Notes: generated by a model not told the origin, from the sequence alone. Numbered from the stretch's first letter, positions 24,927-36,659 are shown. The stretch is DNA of 64,000 bases from Combretum micranthum (GCA_024138025.1 JAMXBD010000234.1:124001-188000), one strand, 5' to 3'. Numbers and translations: made by a program.

Positions 24927-25619
24927 CACACGTTTCGGTTTTCACTAAATAATTTTTTTGATATTTGTCAGTAGGCTATATGTTAAATTTGGTATCAGAA
25001 TTCTCAACAAGGATTCAATTTAGTATATTAATTTTAAAATATCAATTTAATATATAATTAATTTTTTTATTATTTTTATTACTCTTTTGAAATAGAGTTT
25101 ATACTGTTCGTGAGATAATAAAATATATATGAAAGTTTAATTATTTATGAAATTGATGATTTTAAAGTTTAAATATTAAATTAAAATTACGTGGAAACCT
25201 CAAATACTATGTTTGATATTTTCCCTTGTTAGTATTGAACAAAATAGGTTAGATCAAAGAATACATAAAATAATAAAAAGATATTTTAAGTCCATCTCTG
25301 TTTCGTATAACTTTTAAAATATTTACGTATGTAAAAATTTATCACTAATAGTTCAAATTTATTACTGAAAGCACAACTATTACTAATAACAATTTTGGGA
25401 CTTCAGTAATATTTGAAAGATTGTACATATTTTAAATTTAAGAAAGTCTAAGCGTACTATAATATCGTAAGACATGTTCACACCTAATCAATATCATATG
25501 AAGGTTTATTACAGTCATGAACGATTTGATAGTTTTTTTTTGGCCCAAGATTTTATAGTTTATTACTAGCAACAATTTTAGAGGTTTAGAGATGATTTAG
25601 AAGGTTGTTCATATTTTAA
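24927..25619. other. 693 bp block present only in copy 1
   Basis: Flanked by the direct repeat AAAATTATA (24918-24926 and 25620-25628). In copy 2 the sequence passes straight through one AAAATTATA (about 35737-35745). Either this is an insertion with a 9 bp target duplication, or copy 2 lost it by deletion between the short repeats. Its ends are not inverted repeats of each other, which leaves both readings open. Confidence 0.5.
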
Positions 25620-25666
25620 AAAATTATATGTAATGAAGTGTAAGCAAACATTTAGATTTTAATTTA

Positions 25667-26024
25667 GGATTAATTACAAAAACATGATCCGTGTTTTGAC
25701 CAATTTGCAATTACATAACTCATGTTATCTTTTTTAACAATTAGATAATCTGAATTTTATTCAAAAGTATCATTTTTTATTAGTCATAAACATTAATTTA
25801 AAAAAATAATTTTTAATATTTTATTTAGTTAATCTTTTTTACTATTATTTTTTATTAAATTAATTTTTTTAAATCAATAAAACTCTAACACATTTCCTCT
25901 AATAGTAATTAATAACATTGATATTTTTTTATAAAACTCAGATCACCTAATTATAAAAAATAATTATACAGATCATATATTTATAAATTGCTTAAAACAC
26001 GAATTATATTTTTATAATTAATCC
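25667..26024. mobile_element. Mutator-like MITE, copy-1 version
   Basis: The left arm begins GGATTAATTACAAAAACATG and the right arm ends with TTTTTATAATTAATCC, inverted complements. The arms continue as CGTGTTTTGAC / AAAACACGAAT. It is flanked by a perfect 9 bp duplication TTTAATTTA (ending 25666, and 26025-26033). The same element lies at 35786-36159 in copy 2, so it was inserted before the duplication. It is non-coding. Confidence 0.8.
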
Positions 26025-26539
26025 TTTAATTTATTTACTTGTAACTGTCTAATAATTATGGGATATATTATAATTTGCACGAGAATAAAGTATGACGGTG
26101 CATAAGATTCAAGACACTGTTGCGTGCTGGAAATAAGTCCGCAGGAAGTAGGCCCGACAATTGGCATGGGCAAGTCACTATTGCATCAACTACTGTCACA
26201 ATATTAATTATTCATAACATTATTTACGCTTCCAATAATTCATCACATTGTCCGTATTAGCGCGCAAATTTAGGACCCGACCTCCACATAATAACATGGA
26301 TTATAAATAAGTTTGGATCATTAAGAATTGATATGATTACCCAATGAGTTAAATCCGGACACAATTTGATTAAATTTGTGTTTAAGATGTGCTTCAAACA
26401 TCCAGACGTACCAGACCTATTTATGAACCTGATTATCAAATAGGTCTTTCAAACAGCCCATACATTTGACTGTGAACCGGTTTGATAATTACAATTTTTA
26501 CATTTTAGTTTTCTTTGATTCCTACCCATAATAACATGG

Positions 26540-27000
26540 TTACAATAAATTTGAATAGGGTTTGGTTAATTCTTCAAGCGCCAAAACACACGTCTCTTCT
26601 TTTATTTTCTGGCGGCTACACTCAATCGTCTCTCTACTCTCCCTCTCCCTCTCCCTCTCTCCCTCTTTGTTTTCTTTGTTCATCATTTATATTAAATCCA
26701 AGTTCATGGTCTTAAACACGGATCATTAGTTTTTAATCATCATTTGAGCTTTTACAAAGATAAAGCTTTAAAACTTTTTAACTATTTTGATGTAATATCT
26801 ACATTTTATGAAATGGGTTTCTTTTGTTTTTGTTTCTTTTTTCCCCTTTATTTGAATGGTATGTTTGATTTAGGGTGCTAATATATTGTATGGATTGACA
26901 AATATGGATGGCCCAAAAAAAAAAAAAAAAGATTGATAAATATGGAATTTAGATTAAGAACTAACTTTCATGGAAATAATGGTTTTTTTTTTTCTTTTTT
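26540..27000 (+). promoter_or_regulatory. Candidate decayed promoter and leader, copy 1
   Basis: A long CT tract (26620-26670) is followed by TTTCTTTG...TTCATGGTCTTAAA and then T-rich, intron-like sequence. This resembles a plant CT-rich 5' leader followed by a leader intron. Both duplication copies keep it (36660-37100), but no downstream coding exon was found in either. It may be the upstream part of a gene whose exons were not duplicated, or a coincidence of composition. Confidence 0.25.
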
Positions 27001-27999
27001 GAAGGGGGCTTTAAGATTTTGTTTTGTTGGTTTGTGGATTTTAAAGTTTTGATTTTATTGTTTGGTATGCTTTTTCTATTTGGCTTTTAATGTGTTCGCG
27101 ACCAGTGCTAAGGTCTACTTCTTATATTCTGTAGCATTTTACATATAATTGCATATTTATGAACTTCTTTGCCTCCTCTTGTGAGCTAAGTCATTTTGTT
27201 TTTGTATTGTTAACCGATAAGTTTATATTTGAATAGAAGTGGGGTCTTCTTTGAAATTGGGTGCTTTATTTCCTTTGAATTAATTTTATCTTTAATTAGA
27301 AAGTTGTTCAACTGCAACTTAGGTTGTACAACATTGTCTTATGTCAAAGGGTTTATTTACACAAGTCATCATAGAATCTGCATATGATGTACTTCCGTTA
27401 TGATGTATGTATTACCTTCTTTATTCCTAGTAAGAATCACGCATTAATTAAAGATAGAATTTTTATTTGCTCAAAGTACTAATTCTAAACAAGTACTCAT
27501 GTGAGTTTAATGTCATTGCTTATTTAATTGTTTGAGTGACTTTGCATGTTTGAGTTTGTCTAGTTTCAAAGCATCGCCTACGCATCTAATTGATTGTTTA
27601 GTTGTCTTCACCTATATAAATTACTTGGTCTACCATATAGCTCTCATGTAGAATTTTAGTAGGAGTACCTGAATAATATAATTTGATTATTTTGATATAT
27701 AGTTTAGCAATAATATCTGAATAACAATTCTTGTTCAGTTGTTTTTCCTCTATATATATTTATATATATATATATATATTATTATATGTATTTTAGTAAT
27801 AGTATCTCAATAGCAATAATGCTTGTCTAGTTGTTTTCATTTTTTTTTTTCTTGTTTGGGCTTTGGATGTACATGTAAGTTTTAATTATTAGAATTACAT
27901 CTTCTTCTCATTTTTTTCCCAATATGTTGAGATGAACATATATTGAGAAAAATATTATAAAAGAGGGCAATTCATGTAATAAGCTTGAATGTGACAAAG

Positions 28000-28366
28000 T
28001 GATGCAGCGTGAAAGCGTAAGAACAGAAATCAATTCGACGATTGATTTCAAAACGTAAACTTAATCACACAATTGCTAAACAATTGCAAATTTTAGAGAA
28101 AACATTCTCAATCCAAAGTCAAAGATGTCAAATATCAGTTGTCTAAAGACAAGCTAAAAGTCTATTTATATTATTATATTAGAAACCTAAAAGAAAAATC
28201 TTAAAAAGGTAAATAATAAATACAATAAATATAAATAAATCGTGTAACCGATAATTAATGTTAGAAATAAAAGTTAGCACTTTATAATTAATATTGGGAT
28301 TTCAAAAACTCAAAAGTTGAAACCATCAGTAATAAAGATGGCTTTAATTGAGATTTGTGTTGTTTA
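28000..28366 (-). repeat. 3' LTR of deleted gypsy element
   Basis: 367 bp, aligning with 29664-30025 through AACCGATAATTAAT, AAAAGTTAGC, TCAAAAACTCAAAAGTTGAAACC and GGCTTTAATTGAGATTT. On the minus strand the purine tract GGTGGGAGAGAA (complement at 28368-28379) lies directly before it. The canonical TG start has changed to TA. Confidence 0.8.
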
Positions 28367-28367
28367 C

Positions 28368-29650
28368 TATTCTCTCCCACCTGTGAAAAACTCGTCCTCG
28401 AGTTTATGGTTGAAGTTGGTTATAGGGTTCTTCAACTTTGACTGATGAAGATACACCTTGAATCATCAATAAATATCCTCCTGATCAAAGATGGACCTAC
28501 AAGAGTGAATTTTAATAAGTATAAAGTAAAATATCCTAATTTTCTTAGTATTTAGAATTGCATCCGCTCTCAAGCTCTTTACACCACTTGCAAGTTTCCC
28601 TTGGTAAATTTGCACCAAGAATTAAATCATTATGGGTTTGTATGTTCCTCATGGGAGGTAAACCATCTTGTAAGTCGTCAGGTGAGACTTTGCTGAACTC
28701 ATCCAATGGCCTCCTGATACATTTGGCACCTCCTTAGTCTTCTCCTTTGACTCCATCATTTTCTTCCCCTCTAGCTCCTAGTACTTGTTTTACTTGTTTT
28801 CTCCTCTTGCATTGGTGTTTCCACATGTTTACTTTCAACAACTTTAGGAAGTGACAATTCCAAGCGTACATGAGAGTAGATCCCTTTGTATCAAGTTCAA
28901 TGGAAATAACGGTAGATGTTCATGCATTGATTTCTTTCCTCATGACATCTTTGGTCTTGTTAAAATAGGATTTCCTCATAATTGAGAACAAGAAATTCAT
29001 TCTCTAATTATAACTTCATCCTGAACCATTATAATAGATGTTTTTCCCTCACAAATTAATTTTTTCTGCAATCTCTCCACCATGTAGATGCATTCTTTCA
29101 ATCTATAAGCCACCAATTTCACCCTTTTCTCTTTTAGAATCTCAATATATTCAAAAATCCATCAGTGTCAGCAATCCATCAACAAAATCTTAATCCCTAA
29201 TTCTCTCTTTGAAATATGGAATATCTATCTGTAAATTGAAATCATTCCTTCCAAATTTATATCTATCCTCATGATATCATTAAAATTATGATATCTACCT
29301 CTATAATAACATATAACGTTACCATATGAATTACCTTTCTAGATCTGCCATCAAAGCCTCATTTTCATGGCTGCTTTTCAAAAAACTCATATTCATCATT
29401 AGTATCATAAGTAACAGAATTGACCCTTGGATCGCCTTCCGGTTGTCTCTAATAATCTTGCCTGCTACTGTTGGTATTGGATCAATAGATCAGGGCTTCA
29501 CGATACTATTCCTTTTGCTGGATTTTTGACCATAGTCTCCTCTACCGCCCTTCGTACGTAACGTAAGGACTTTCGTACTCCAAATACCGTTAGGAATACG
29601 GCCACTATCAACAGCCTCGTTAGTTGACATCTTCACAGGAACTCACCCAC
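28368..29650 (-). pseudogene. gag/pol remnants of deleted gypsy element
   Basis: On the minus strand, translation in short frames gives gag-like pieces (about 29330-29560), then the conserved gypsy segment GLPPMRNIQTHNDLILGANL that precedes the RT core, then soon after it the polyprotein tail. Frames are interrupted by many stops. The protease, RT active site, RNase H and integrase that normally lie between these points are absent. The plus-strand frame 29326-29529 is a shadow. Confidence 0.65.
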
Positions 29651-29663
29651 TCTGATACCAATC

Positions 29664-30025
29664 TGACACAACGTGAAGTGTTAAGTAATAGAATTCAATA
29701 TCACCGAATGATTTTTAAAAACACACAATTGCAAAATCTTGCAATTTCCCAAGAGAAGACTCTCTTAATATGATTTCAAAATATCAAAATATCATGTGTT
29801 TTGATTACAAAAGACAAGCCTAAAGGCCTATTTATATTACTACATGAGAAAACTAAAAGACAAAATCCTAAAAAGACAAATAGTAAATACAAATAAATTG
29901 TGTAACCGATAATTAATATTGGAAATAAAAGTTAGCGGTTTATAATTAATGTTGACTGTTTCAAAAACTCAAAAGTTGAAACCGTCGGTAATAAATGTGG
30001 CTTTAATTGAGATTTCATTGTTGCA
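29664..30025 (-). repeat. 5' LTR of deleted gypsy element
   Basis: 362 bp, TG...CA on the minus strand (TGCAACAATGAAATC at its start). It is followed on the minus strand by GA and the methionine-tRNA PBS. Differences from the partner LTR by eye are around ten percent with a few indels, so this is not a very recent insertion. Confidence 0.8.
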
Positions 30026-30218
30026 TTATAAAAAAATTCATATTATGCTTAGGTCTTTTGATTATCTTCGTAAAATATGACAAAATGTGGTGAATTTGGA
30101 AATAATAGATGTAATTATTTTTAAATTATGTTAATTAAGAAAAACTATTGGTGAGTTTAATGACCATATATCTACCCATGACCTCAGGTGATTTGGGCCC
30201 ATGCCAAGTTTCTGTCTA

Positions 30219-30254
<36 letters not shown>

Positions 30255-30507
30255 ACATAAAAAGAAAAAAAAATGAAGAAATGCTAGCAAATCTTACCTA
30301 TACTTCATGTTGTCCTAATTAGTTGAAGAAACGAGATGATAACATAAAACAAAAGAAATCAAATTTAAAATAGAATCATTTTCTCTTTTAATTCGTTGGA
30401 ATTCCAAAATTGCTTTTTTTTTCCCCTCCAGCAAGAACCTTTAGAAGAAAAATCTAAGAAAAGAATAAAATATTTTGATGAAGAAACTGTACAATTAACT
30501 AAATAAT

Positions 30508-31165
30508 AATATTGTGAGAAAAAAATATGAATCTTAATCATAAGTTTATAAACGAAAACTTTCAATGCTGTAACTGGCAAAAGTTCTCAAGAGCTTTTTT
30601 TTTCCTATTATAGTTTTTTTTTATCATATATTTAAGATTATATAGATAGACCTTTATATAATTTTTAATATATACTTTTTTGTTTTAACTTACTTCAACC
30701 AATTATAAAAATTACACTTTTCAACTATATTTTCAAAAAATAAATTACACAAAGATTATACCCAAACAATAACTCATATTTTTAATATCATTAAACTGGT
30801 TTCTTTTTTTAAAGAAAATCTCACAAAGTATGTAGACTAGCTTGTTCAACCCACAACTTGCACGGGGCGGGTTATGTGGGGTAACCTGTATAACTCATCA
30901 ATTTAAGTAGGATAGGGTAAATTAGCCCACATAGCCTATTTGCCTAGGCAAGGTTGCAAAGGTGTCGAGTCGATATAATACCATATTGAGTTTAAGCTCA
31001 AGCTTGACTCAAATTTTAAAACTTGAGCTCAATTAGAAATAACATTATATAAACTTGAGCTCAACTCGGTTAAACTCTTTTAAACTCCATATATTAAATA
31101 TGTATTTTTAATTCTAGTAAATATATATTAATAGCCAAACTCAATTTTAATTCGATTCATATTTA
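30508..31165. other. Block of about 660 bp present only in copy 2
   Basis: Copy 1 runs directly from ATTAACTAAATAAT to ATTCAAGCTTGATAG (16170-16200), whereas copy 2 has about 660 bp between these words. The block contains many inverted AAGCTCAAG / CTTGAGCT words typical of AT-rich non-autonomous elements. Whether copy 2 gained it or copy 1 lost it is not decided. Confidence 0.5.
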
Positions 31166-31324
31166 TATTTGATTCAAGCTTGATAGATCTTGATTAGGCT
31201 CGCATGCTAATCGAGTCAAACATGTGAAACTAGAGCTTGGCTCGATAACCTACTCGAGTAGCTCAAGCTCAACCTCGAGGTCAAGCTCAACTCAACTATT
31301 CTTGAATTAAACTTAAGTAACATT

Positions 31325-32256
31325 AGGGATAGGCATGGATTAGTTTGGTTTGAAATTTTACTAAAACCAAAGCAAACCACAATTTATGGTTTTTTTTTCC
31401 ACCTAAACCAAAACCATCCAAACCATTTTATAACTGTTTGGTTCGGTTTGGATGACGAATTACATCAAAAGTTTAACTAAAAAAATTGTTTCAATCTTTC
31501 ACATTTATGAGGATACTCAAATATTTAAATTACTCTATAAATTTTAAATTGCAAATCACTACAACATTTTTCATAAATCTATTACATTCATATTCCATAG
31601 TAATTCATAAAATCATTCGGTGACCAATCAATCACATACCAACAAAGTATATTCACTAACTAATACATAACAAGTCATATTCTATAATCCTCCATAAAAT
31701 CATCTAGTCAATCATCTACTAATAAATTTGATTAAATAAATAAAAATTATCTACTAACAAAAGTCATTCACAAATAAAAAGTGATTTGCTAACAAAGTAC
31801 ATCGAAAAATTGATACATAATAGGAGTCATAACTAAATAAATAAAGTCTATACTTCGTAGAGTTAAAATAACTAACCAAAAAATAACATTAACTCACAAA
31901 GGAAGAATATATCAACACCTAAAAGAAATTTTAAAAAAGAACAAACTCGCATTAACCAACATTAATCAAATAATAAACATCATAATGAAACCATAAGAAC
32001 ATGTATAACTTTAATCAATCATCATAAAAAAATTATAGATACAAATAAAATATTATTATGTTTTCTTGAAATGGTTTAGTTCTTTTAATGGATTAGTTTG
32101 GTTTACCTCTCAAACTACTCATAAATTTATGGATTGGTTCATATTGAAATTTTTTTAAATCAAATTATTTAAAAAACCGTATTTTGGTTTGGTTAATTTG
32201 GTTTATGGATTGATTCAATTTGGTTTTTTTTTTTTTTTTTTGCCTACCCTCATTAA
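31325..32256. mobile_element. hAT-like non-autonomous element, copy-2 version
   Basis: The pair of 16347-17227: left end AGGGATAGGCATGGATTAG, right end TGCCTACCCT. Terminal inversion AGGGATAGGCA / TGCCTACCCT is clearer here than in copy 1. It contains a poly-T run (32227-32241) near the right end. Non-coding. Confidence 0.45.
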
Positions 32257-32814
32257 ATATAAATGCCAAACTCGAATAGTTTGTGAATTAACTTGGTTCG
32301 TTTACACCCTATGCATTGCTCTAGGTGTGAGTGTGGTGCAATGTGGTTGAATGTCACATTAAATATTATAGTTTATTGTTTTTAGTCAAATCTAATTAGT
32401 GGGGCATATTCTGTGGTCTCGTGATGGTAATAACGATCCCATTATATCATTGAATTGTTCATATTTATTCTAACCATGATCAAAATCATCAAATTATTTT
32501 ACACTCATTTTTCATAATTAATTTAATTATAATATTAGTGGTGATACAGTATCATCATAGGATTGTAGAAGTTCCTAAATAGTGGATTTAGTTTGTAATA
32601 TTTTCAAGAAGGAAAAGTTCAACGTGATTCAATATATAGTTCAAACATATAGATCTAATGAATTCACAAGAAATGGCAAATACAAAATAATATATCTATG
32701 AGAAAGGATCCACATTAACTATATGCATGGACATTGAAATTACATATCTTGTGGTCTACAATTTCCAATTTAAACCTATAATGACACTATAAACATAGTA
32801 CCAATAAGTAAGCA

Positions 32815-33790
32815 TAGGCATGTGCTAGGATTGACATGTGTCTAGGCATGGAATAGGTTTGATGCATGACAACAAGTAAGCATGGAAATGTGCTAGGTTT
32901 GATCCAAGAATGGATAGGTTTGATGTGTGACTCTGTCCAGCTCGAGTTAATGGCATAACCGTTGGCCTGACCCTACCATTTAGGTTATAACTCATCATCT
33001 CGACCCTATTGTATGGGTCATGACTTATCTAACGACCTAATAGGCTATCGAGTCAGTGTTTGTTTAGGCTTCTAACCTACCGAATCTGACCAGATCAAGC
33101 CATAAAAAAAAAATTGAAAAAAATAAAGAAAAGAATGCTTAAATTATTTTTCGTGTGAATTATGAAAATTTTTTACTTATTCATGATATTTGATGTGCTA
33201 TTATTAAAACACAAATAATAGATATATTTAAAATGTAAGCCTCATTAATTTATATAGACTTCCAACCTAAAGGAAATCATTTTTCTTAACAATACAGGAC
33301 TTGTTTTCCTCATCTTTTTTTCTTAACAATATAGGACTTCTTTTTGTCTTTATGAGACTTATTTTTGTCTCAAGTTCTTTATAGTTCCACATAACTAGGT
33401 TTACAACTTAAAAGTGAATATGCTTGTTTGTAAATAAACACACATATTGAACAGTTCCTTCAACAAATGGACTAAAACTATTGTTTTTAAAATCATTTTT
33501 ATTTTGTGTTAAAAATTTTTTATTGTTTACTTCAAATTTTATTTTTAGTTTTATCTTTATATTATTTCATTCAATTTTCAATTTTTATTTTAAAAGACAT
33601 TATTTTTACAATTTTCTTTTCTATTTTTTCTATAAAGATATTAAGTAGTTCAATTAGCCATAAACTAGCTTGTAAACCGATAGAGTGCTTGGAATCGGCC
33701 ACACTTGTGTTAGGTTGGGTTGGTTCGAGGCCACCCTAGATCGGATTTGTTACCTAGTTTGTTCAAGTCGGTTTTGACACATACTCTTGT
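32815..33790 (+). mobile_element. Repeat family X, copy-2 version
   Basis: The pair of 17788-18745 with the same order of motifs (GCATAGGCATGTGCTAGG start, GGGTCATGACTTATCTAA, AACAATA(C)AGGACTT). The frame 33506-33739 runs through its T-rich right part, is not preserved in copy 1 and is not a gene. Confidence 0.45.
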
Positions 33791-34536
33791 CTATCTAAAT
33801 ATACCTATAAGAATATCTTTGAACAAGAGAGTCTTTTTTCCTTTCGTTTTCTTCTTGCTCCTTGGAACATGAAACAATTTGAACATGTGGATCTAATCCA
33901 TTTACAAAACCCCAGAAAATTGCATTAACCTATTTTTTTTTTCCACATGAAACAAGTTCGAATCAAATGTAATCTCTCACCTTTCTTATTATAAAACTAT
34001 TTTGATCAATATAGAGAGCATGGGAATGAATATATCAGAATATTTTTTTTGTCACTTATAGATATTAATTACAGAAATACGTTTTACAAATCGCATGTTC
34101 GACATATGATTTTTTGTTACAAATATAAATCCAATGTTTGTCATACCATTTATATTATGCTATAGAGAAATGGCATGGCTATTGTTAGATTTAGGGGGTG
34201 GATTAATTTTTGAAAATTACAAGTCATAAATAAGTTATTTGCTCTTTTTACTTCAATAAAATGGCTAAAAATCTAAGATCATGGTTGCGAGTTTTATGCT
34301 TTTTAAAAACCATCGCATCTTCCCAATGCAATTTTTCACTTTAATAGAATCTTAATTACTTTCTTATAAGTTATATTATAGTATTATTTCCTGACAAAAT
34401 GGGCAAACAAGTGTTACAACCAGTAAATTGAGACTAATTATCAAATATCATACAGCTAATATCAAATAATAAAAACACTTTGCACAAAGAACTCATATTC
34501 TAATGTCCTCAAATTCATGTCCTGTTTCTAGTAATA

Positions 34537-34767
34537 GGGTCTGTTTGGATTGGCTTTTTTCTGGCAGATACAGATACTTTTTCAAACTTTTTGCTAACAA
34601 ATTATTTATCAAGAAATAGATATAGATAAAAAAAAGTTGACAGTTCTTATCAAAAGATCAAATAAAACAAAAATAGATAAAATTTAGATGTAAATCGGAT
34701 ATATTTATAGATATCATTTTTAAAAAGATACAGATACAGATGAAATACAGACAATCCAAACAGACCC
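34537..34767. mobile_element. MITE with GGGTCTGTTTGGATTG ends
   Basis: A 231 bp insertion with perfect 16 bp terminal inverted repeats GGGTCTGTTTGGATTG and CAATCCAAACAGACCC, flanked by ATA on both sides (34534-34536, 34768-34770). Duplication copy 1 has the unoccupied site AGTAATAACC at 19481-19490. The ends and 3 bp target duplication resemble Tourist/PIF-Harbinger MITEs, although that family usually targets TAA/TTA. Non-coding. Confidence 0.85.
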
Positions 34768-34837
34768 ATAAACATGCGAACCTTCTAAAGAAAAGCCAAC
34801 CAGAATAAGAAGTTAAAAGCAATAACAACAACCATAG

Positions 34838-35050
34838 TTGACAAAATCACAAGTCAAATATACGTTTCTACAAGTTTATGATTTTCTATATTTTTTCTTA
34901 ATTGAAATGGATCCAAAACTTATAAGGTTTAGATTTTAGGTCGAATTATAAATTTAGATATACGATTCTACACGTTTATGATTTTACCGATTTTGTATAT
35001 TTTATCGATTTTATGTATTCTAGCGAATAGTAAATTCGTGATTTTCACAA
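34838..35050. mobile_element. Second MITE-like insertion in copy 2
   Basis: A 213 bp block absent from copy 1 (19530-19545). The ends TTGACAAAATCACAAGTC and AATTCGTGATTTTCACAA are inverted repeats with a few mismatches. Internal words AAATATACG, TACAAGTTTATGATTTT and CACGTTTATGATTTTAC are repeated. The target duplication is ambiguous. Non-coding. Confidence 0.65.
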
Positions 35051-35444
35051 CCAGACAACCGCATCTAAAATAATCCTCCTTTTTGTGGGTCGCAATCGCA
35101 ACTGAGCATGCAAGGCAGAGAGGAGAGTGTTGGGGTGAGGTGGGTGAGGGGCCAAGGGTGATTAGAGTGGAGGTAGAGAGTTGGCTGTGCAGTCTAGAGT
35201 GCTAGTGACTTGGGCTAAGACCAAGTGGAAAGACAACGCTCATATAACAGGACACAGTCGCATAATGCAAAGGTTCTGTTCGGTTTGTATCACAAATTAA
35301 ATCACGTACTAAATGTCATCAGCCTCATCAAATCGATTTTTAGAAAAGAAAAAGGAAAACTTGATTTGATTTGGTTTGTTACAAATCAATTTATCATTAT
35401 ATATATATATATATTTTTTTTTTTTTCTTTTTCTTTATTTACAC

Positions 35445-35745
35445 AGCCCTAGAGTTGAGTGCCACTCGCAACTAAACCAAAACTTTCACCGCAAAATTAT
35501 TGAGAGCGAGCCAAGTAAGGAGCTATTAAGTAGCAGGAAGTGGGATTCAATGGGCAAGGAATTGACATTGCCGTGAAGCCTCTATGCCGCCATCATTTGT
35601 TTCTTTGTCTATTGCATTTGGTGGGAAACATCAACAATGCATGATGACCCGAACAAAAGTCACTTTGTTCCAGTTCCCGTCTGCATTTTCTTTCTTTCGC
35701 TTTTTTGGACATTTCATTTTAATTGTTCATATTCTTCTAAAATTA
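35445..35745 (+). other. Conserved low-copy segment, copy 2
   Basis: The pair of 24600-24926. The frames 35376-35576 and 35584-35781 are different from the frame open in copy 1, so this is unlikely to be a maintained protein. Confidence 0.3.
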
Positions 35746-35785
35746 TATATAATGAAGTGTAAGCAAACGTTTAGATTTTAATTTA

Positions 35786-36159
35786 GGGTTAATTATAAAA
35801 ACATGATTCGTATTTTGATCAATTTACAAATACATGACATATGTTATCTTTTTTGACAATTAAATGACCCGAATTTCATTCAAAAGTATTAATATTTTAT
35901 TGATCATAAAAATTAACCTTATATTTTTTCAATTTTCTAATTTAAAAAATAACTTTTAATATTTTATTAATTTAATCTTGTTTATTGTTATTTATTATAT
36001 TAATTTTGTATAAACTAACAAGCCACTACCACATTTCCTCTAATAGTAATTAATTATACCGATACTTTTTTATAAAATTTAAGTCACATAATTATAAAAA
36101 AAATACAAATCAGGTGCTTATAAATTACTCAAAACACGAATCATATTTTGTAATTAACC
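35786..36159. mobile_element. Mutator-like MITE, copy-2 version
   Basis: Inherited with the duplication from the insertion seen at 25667-26024: left GGGTTAATTATAAAAACATG, right end TTGTAATTAACC. The left flank TTTAATTTA is kept, while the right flank has diverged (TTTATGTACG). Non-coding. Confidence 0.75.
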
Positions 36160-36659
36160 TTTATGTACGTGTAACTGGCTAATAATTATGGGATATATTA
36201 TAATTTTCACGAGAATAAAATATGACGGTACATAAGATACTAAAGACACTGTTGCGTACTAGAAATAAGTTCGCAGGAAGTAGGCCCGACAATTGGCATT
36301 GGCAAGTCACCATTGCATCAAATACTGTCACAATATTAATTATTCATAACATTATTTACACTTCCAATAATTCATCACACAGTCCACATTAGGCGCGCAC
36401 CTGACCTGGACCTGCACATCATAACATGGTTTATAAACAAGTTTGGATCGGTAAGAATTCATATGATTACCCAACGACTTAAATCCGGACACAATTTGAT
36501 TAAATTTGTGTTAGAGGTGTGCTGCCAACATCCAGACCTATTTATGGACCTGATTATCAAATGGGTCTTTCAAGCAGGCCATACATTTGACTGCGAACCA
36601 GTTTGATAATTACAATTTTTACATTTTAGTTTTTATTGATTCCTACACATTACAATAAA

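Larger units (their letters stand above)
28000..30025 (-). mobile_element. Internally deleted Ty3/gypsy element
   Basis: A complete LTR-to-LTR unit of 2.0 kb on the minus strand. The LTRs are 29664-30025 (5') and 28000-28366 (3'). The PBS TGGTATCAGAG (complement at 29650-29660) matches initiator methionine tRNA. The interior keeps only a gag-like N-terminal part, a short stretch resembling the start of the RT region (GLPPMRNIQTHNDLILGANL, about 28605-28685, minus) and the very end of the polyprotein (LEDEFF-like, about 28388-28405). RT core, RNase H and integrase are missing, so it is a non-autonomous deletion derivative. The matching place in duplication copy 2 (about 38080-38105) lacks it. 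Confidence 0.8.
15771..30103 (+). repeat. Tandem duplication, copy 1 (14.3 kb with insertions)
   Basis: Colinear in the same orientation with 30104-38159. Matching pairs in order include 15771/30104, 16190/31165, 17790/32815, 18780/33820, 19560/35070, 24600/35445, 25667/35786, 26550/36665 and 27900/37980. Removing the 4.7 kb insertion (about 19795-24492) and the 2.0 kb insertion (28000-30025) leaves about 7.6 kb, close to the 8.06 kb of copy 2. Divergence by eye is roughly ten percent plus indels. No gene is identified within the unit. Confidence 0.9.

Noticed and set aside
24667..24948. 93-codon frame in the conserved segment
   Set aside because: The matching copy-2 segment breaks the frame, so protein-level conservation is not supported.
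29326..29529. Plus-strand 67-codon frame
   Set aside because: Antisense shadow of a decayed gypsy gag on the minus strand.
33506..33739. 77-codon hydrophobic frame
   Set aside because: Lies in T-rich repeat family X and is not open in the duplicate copy.
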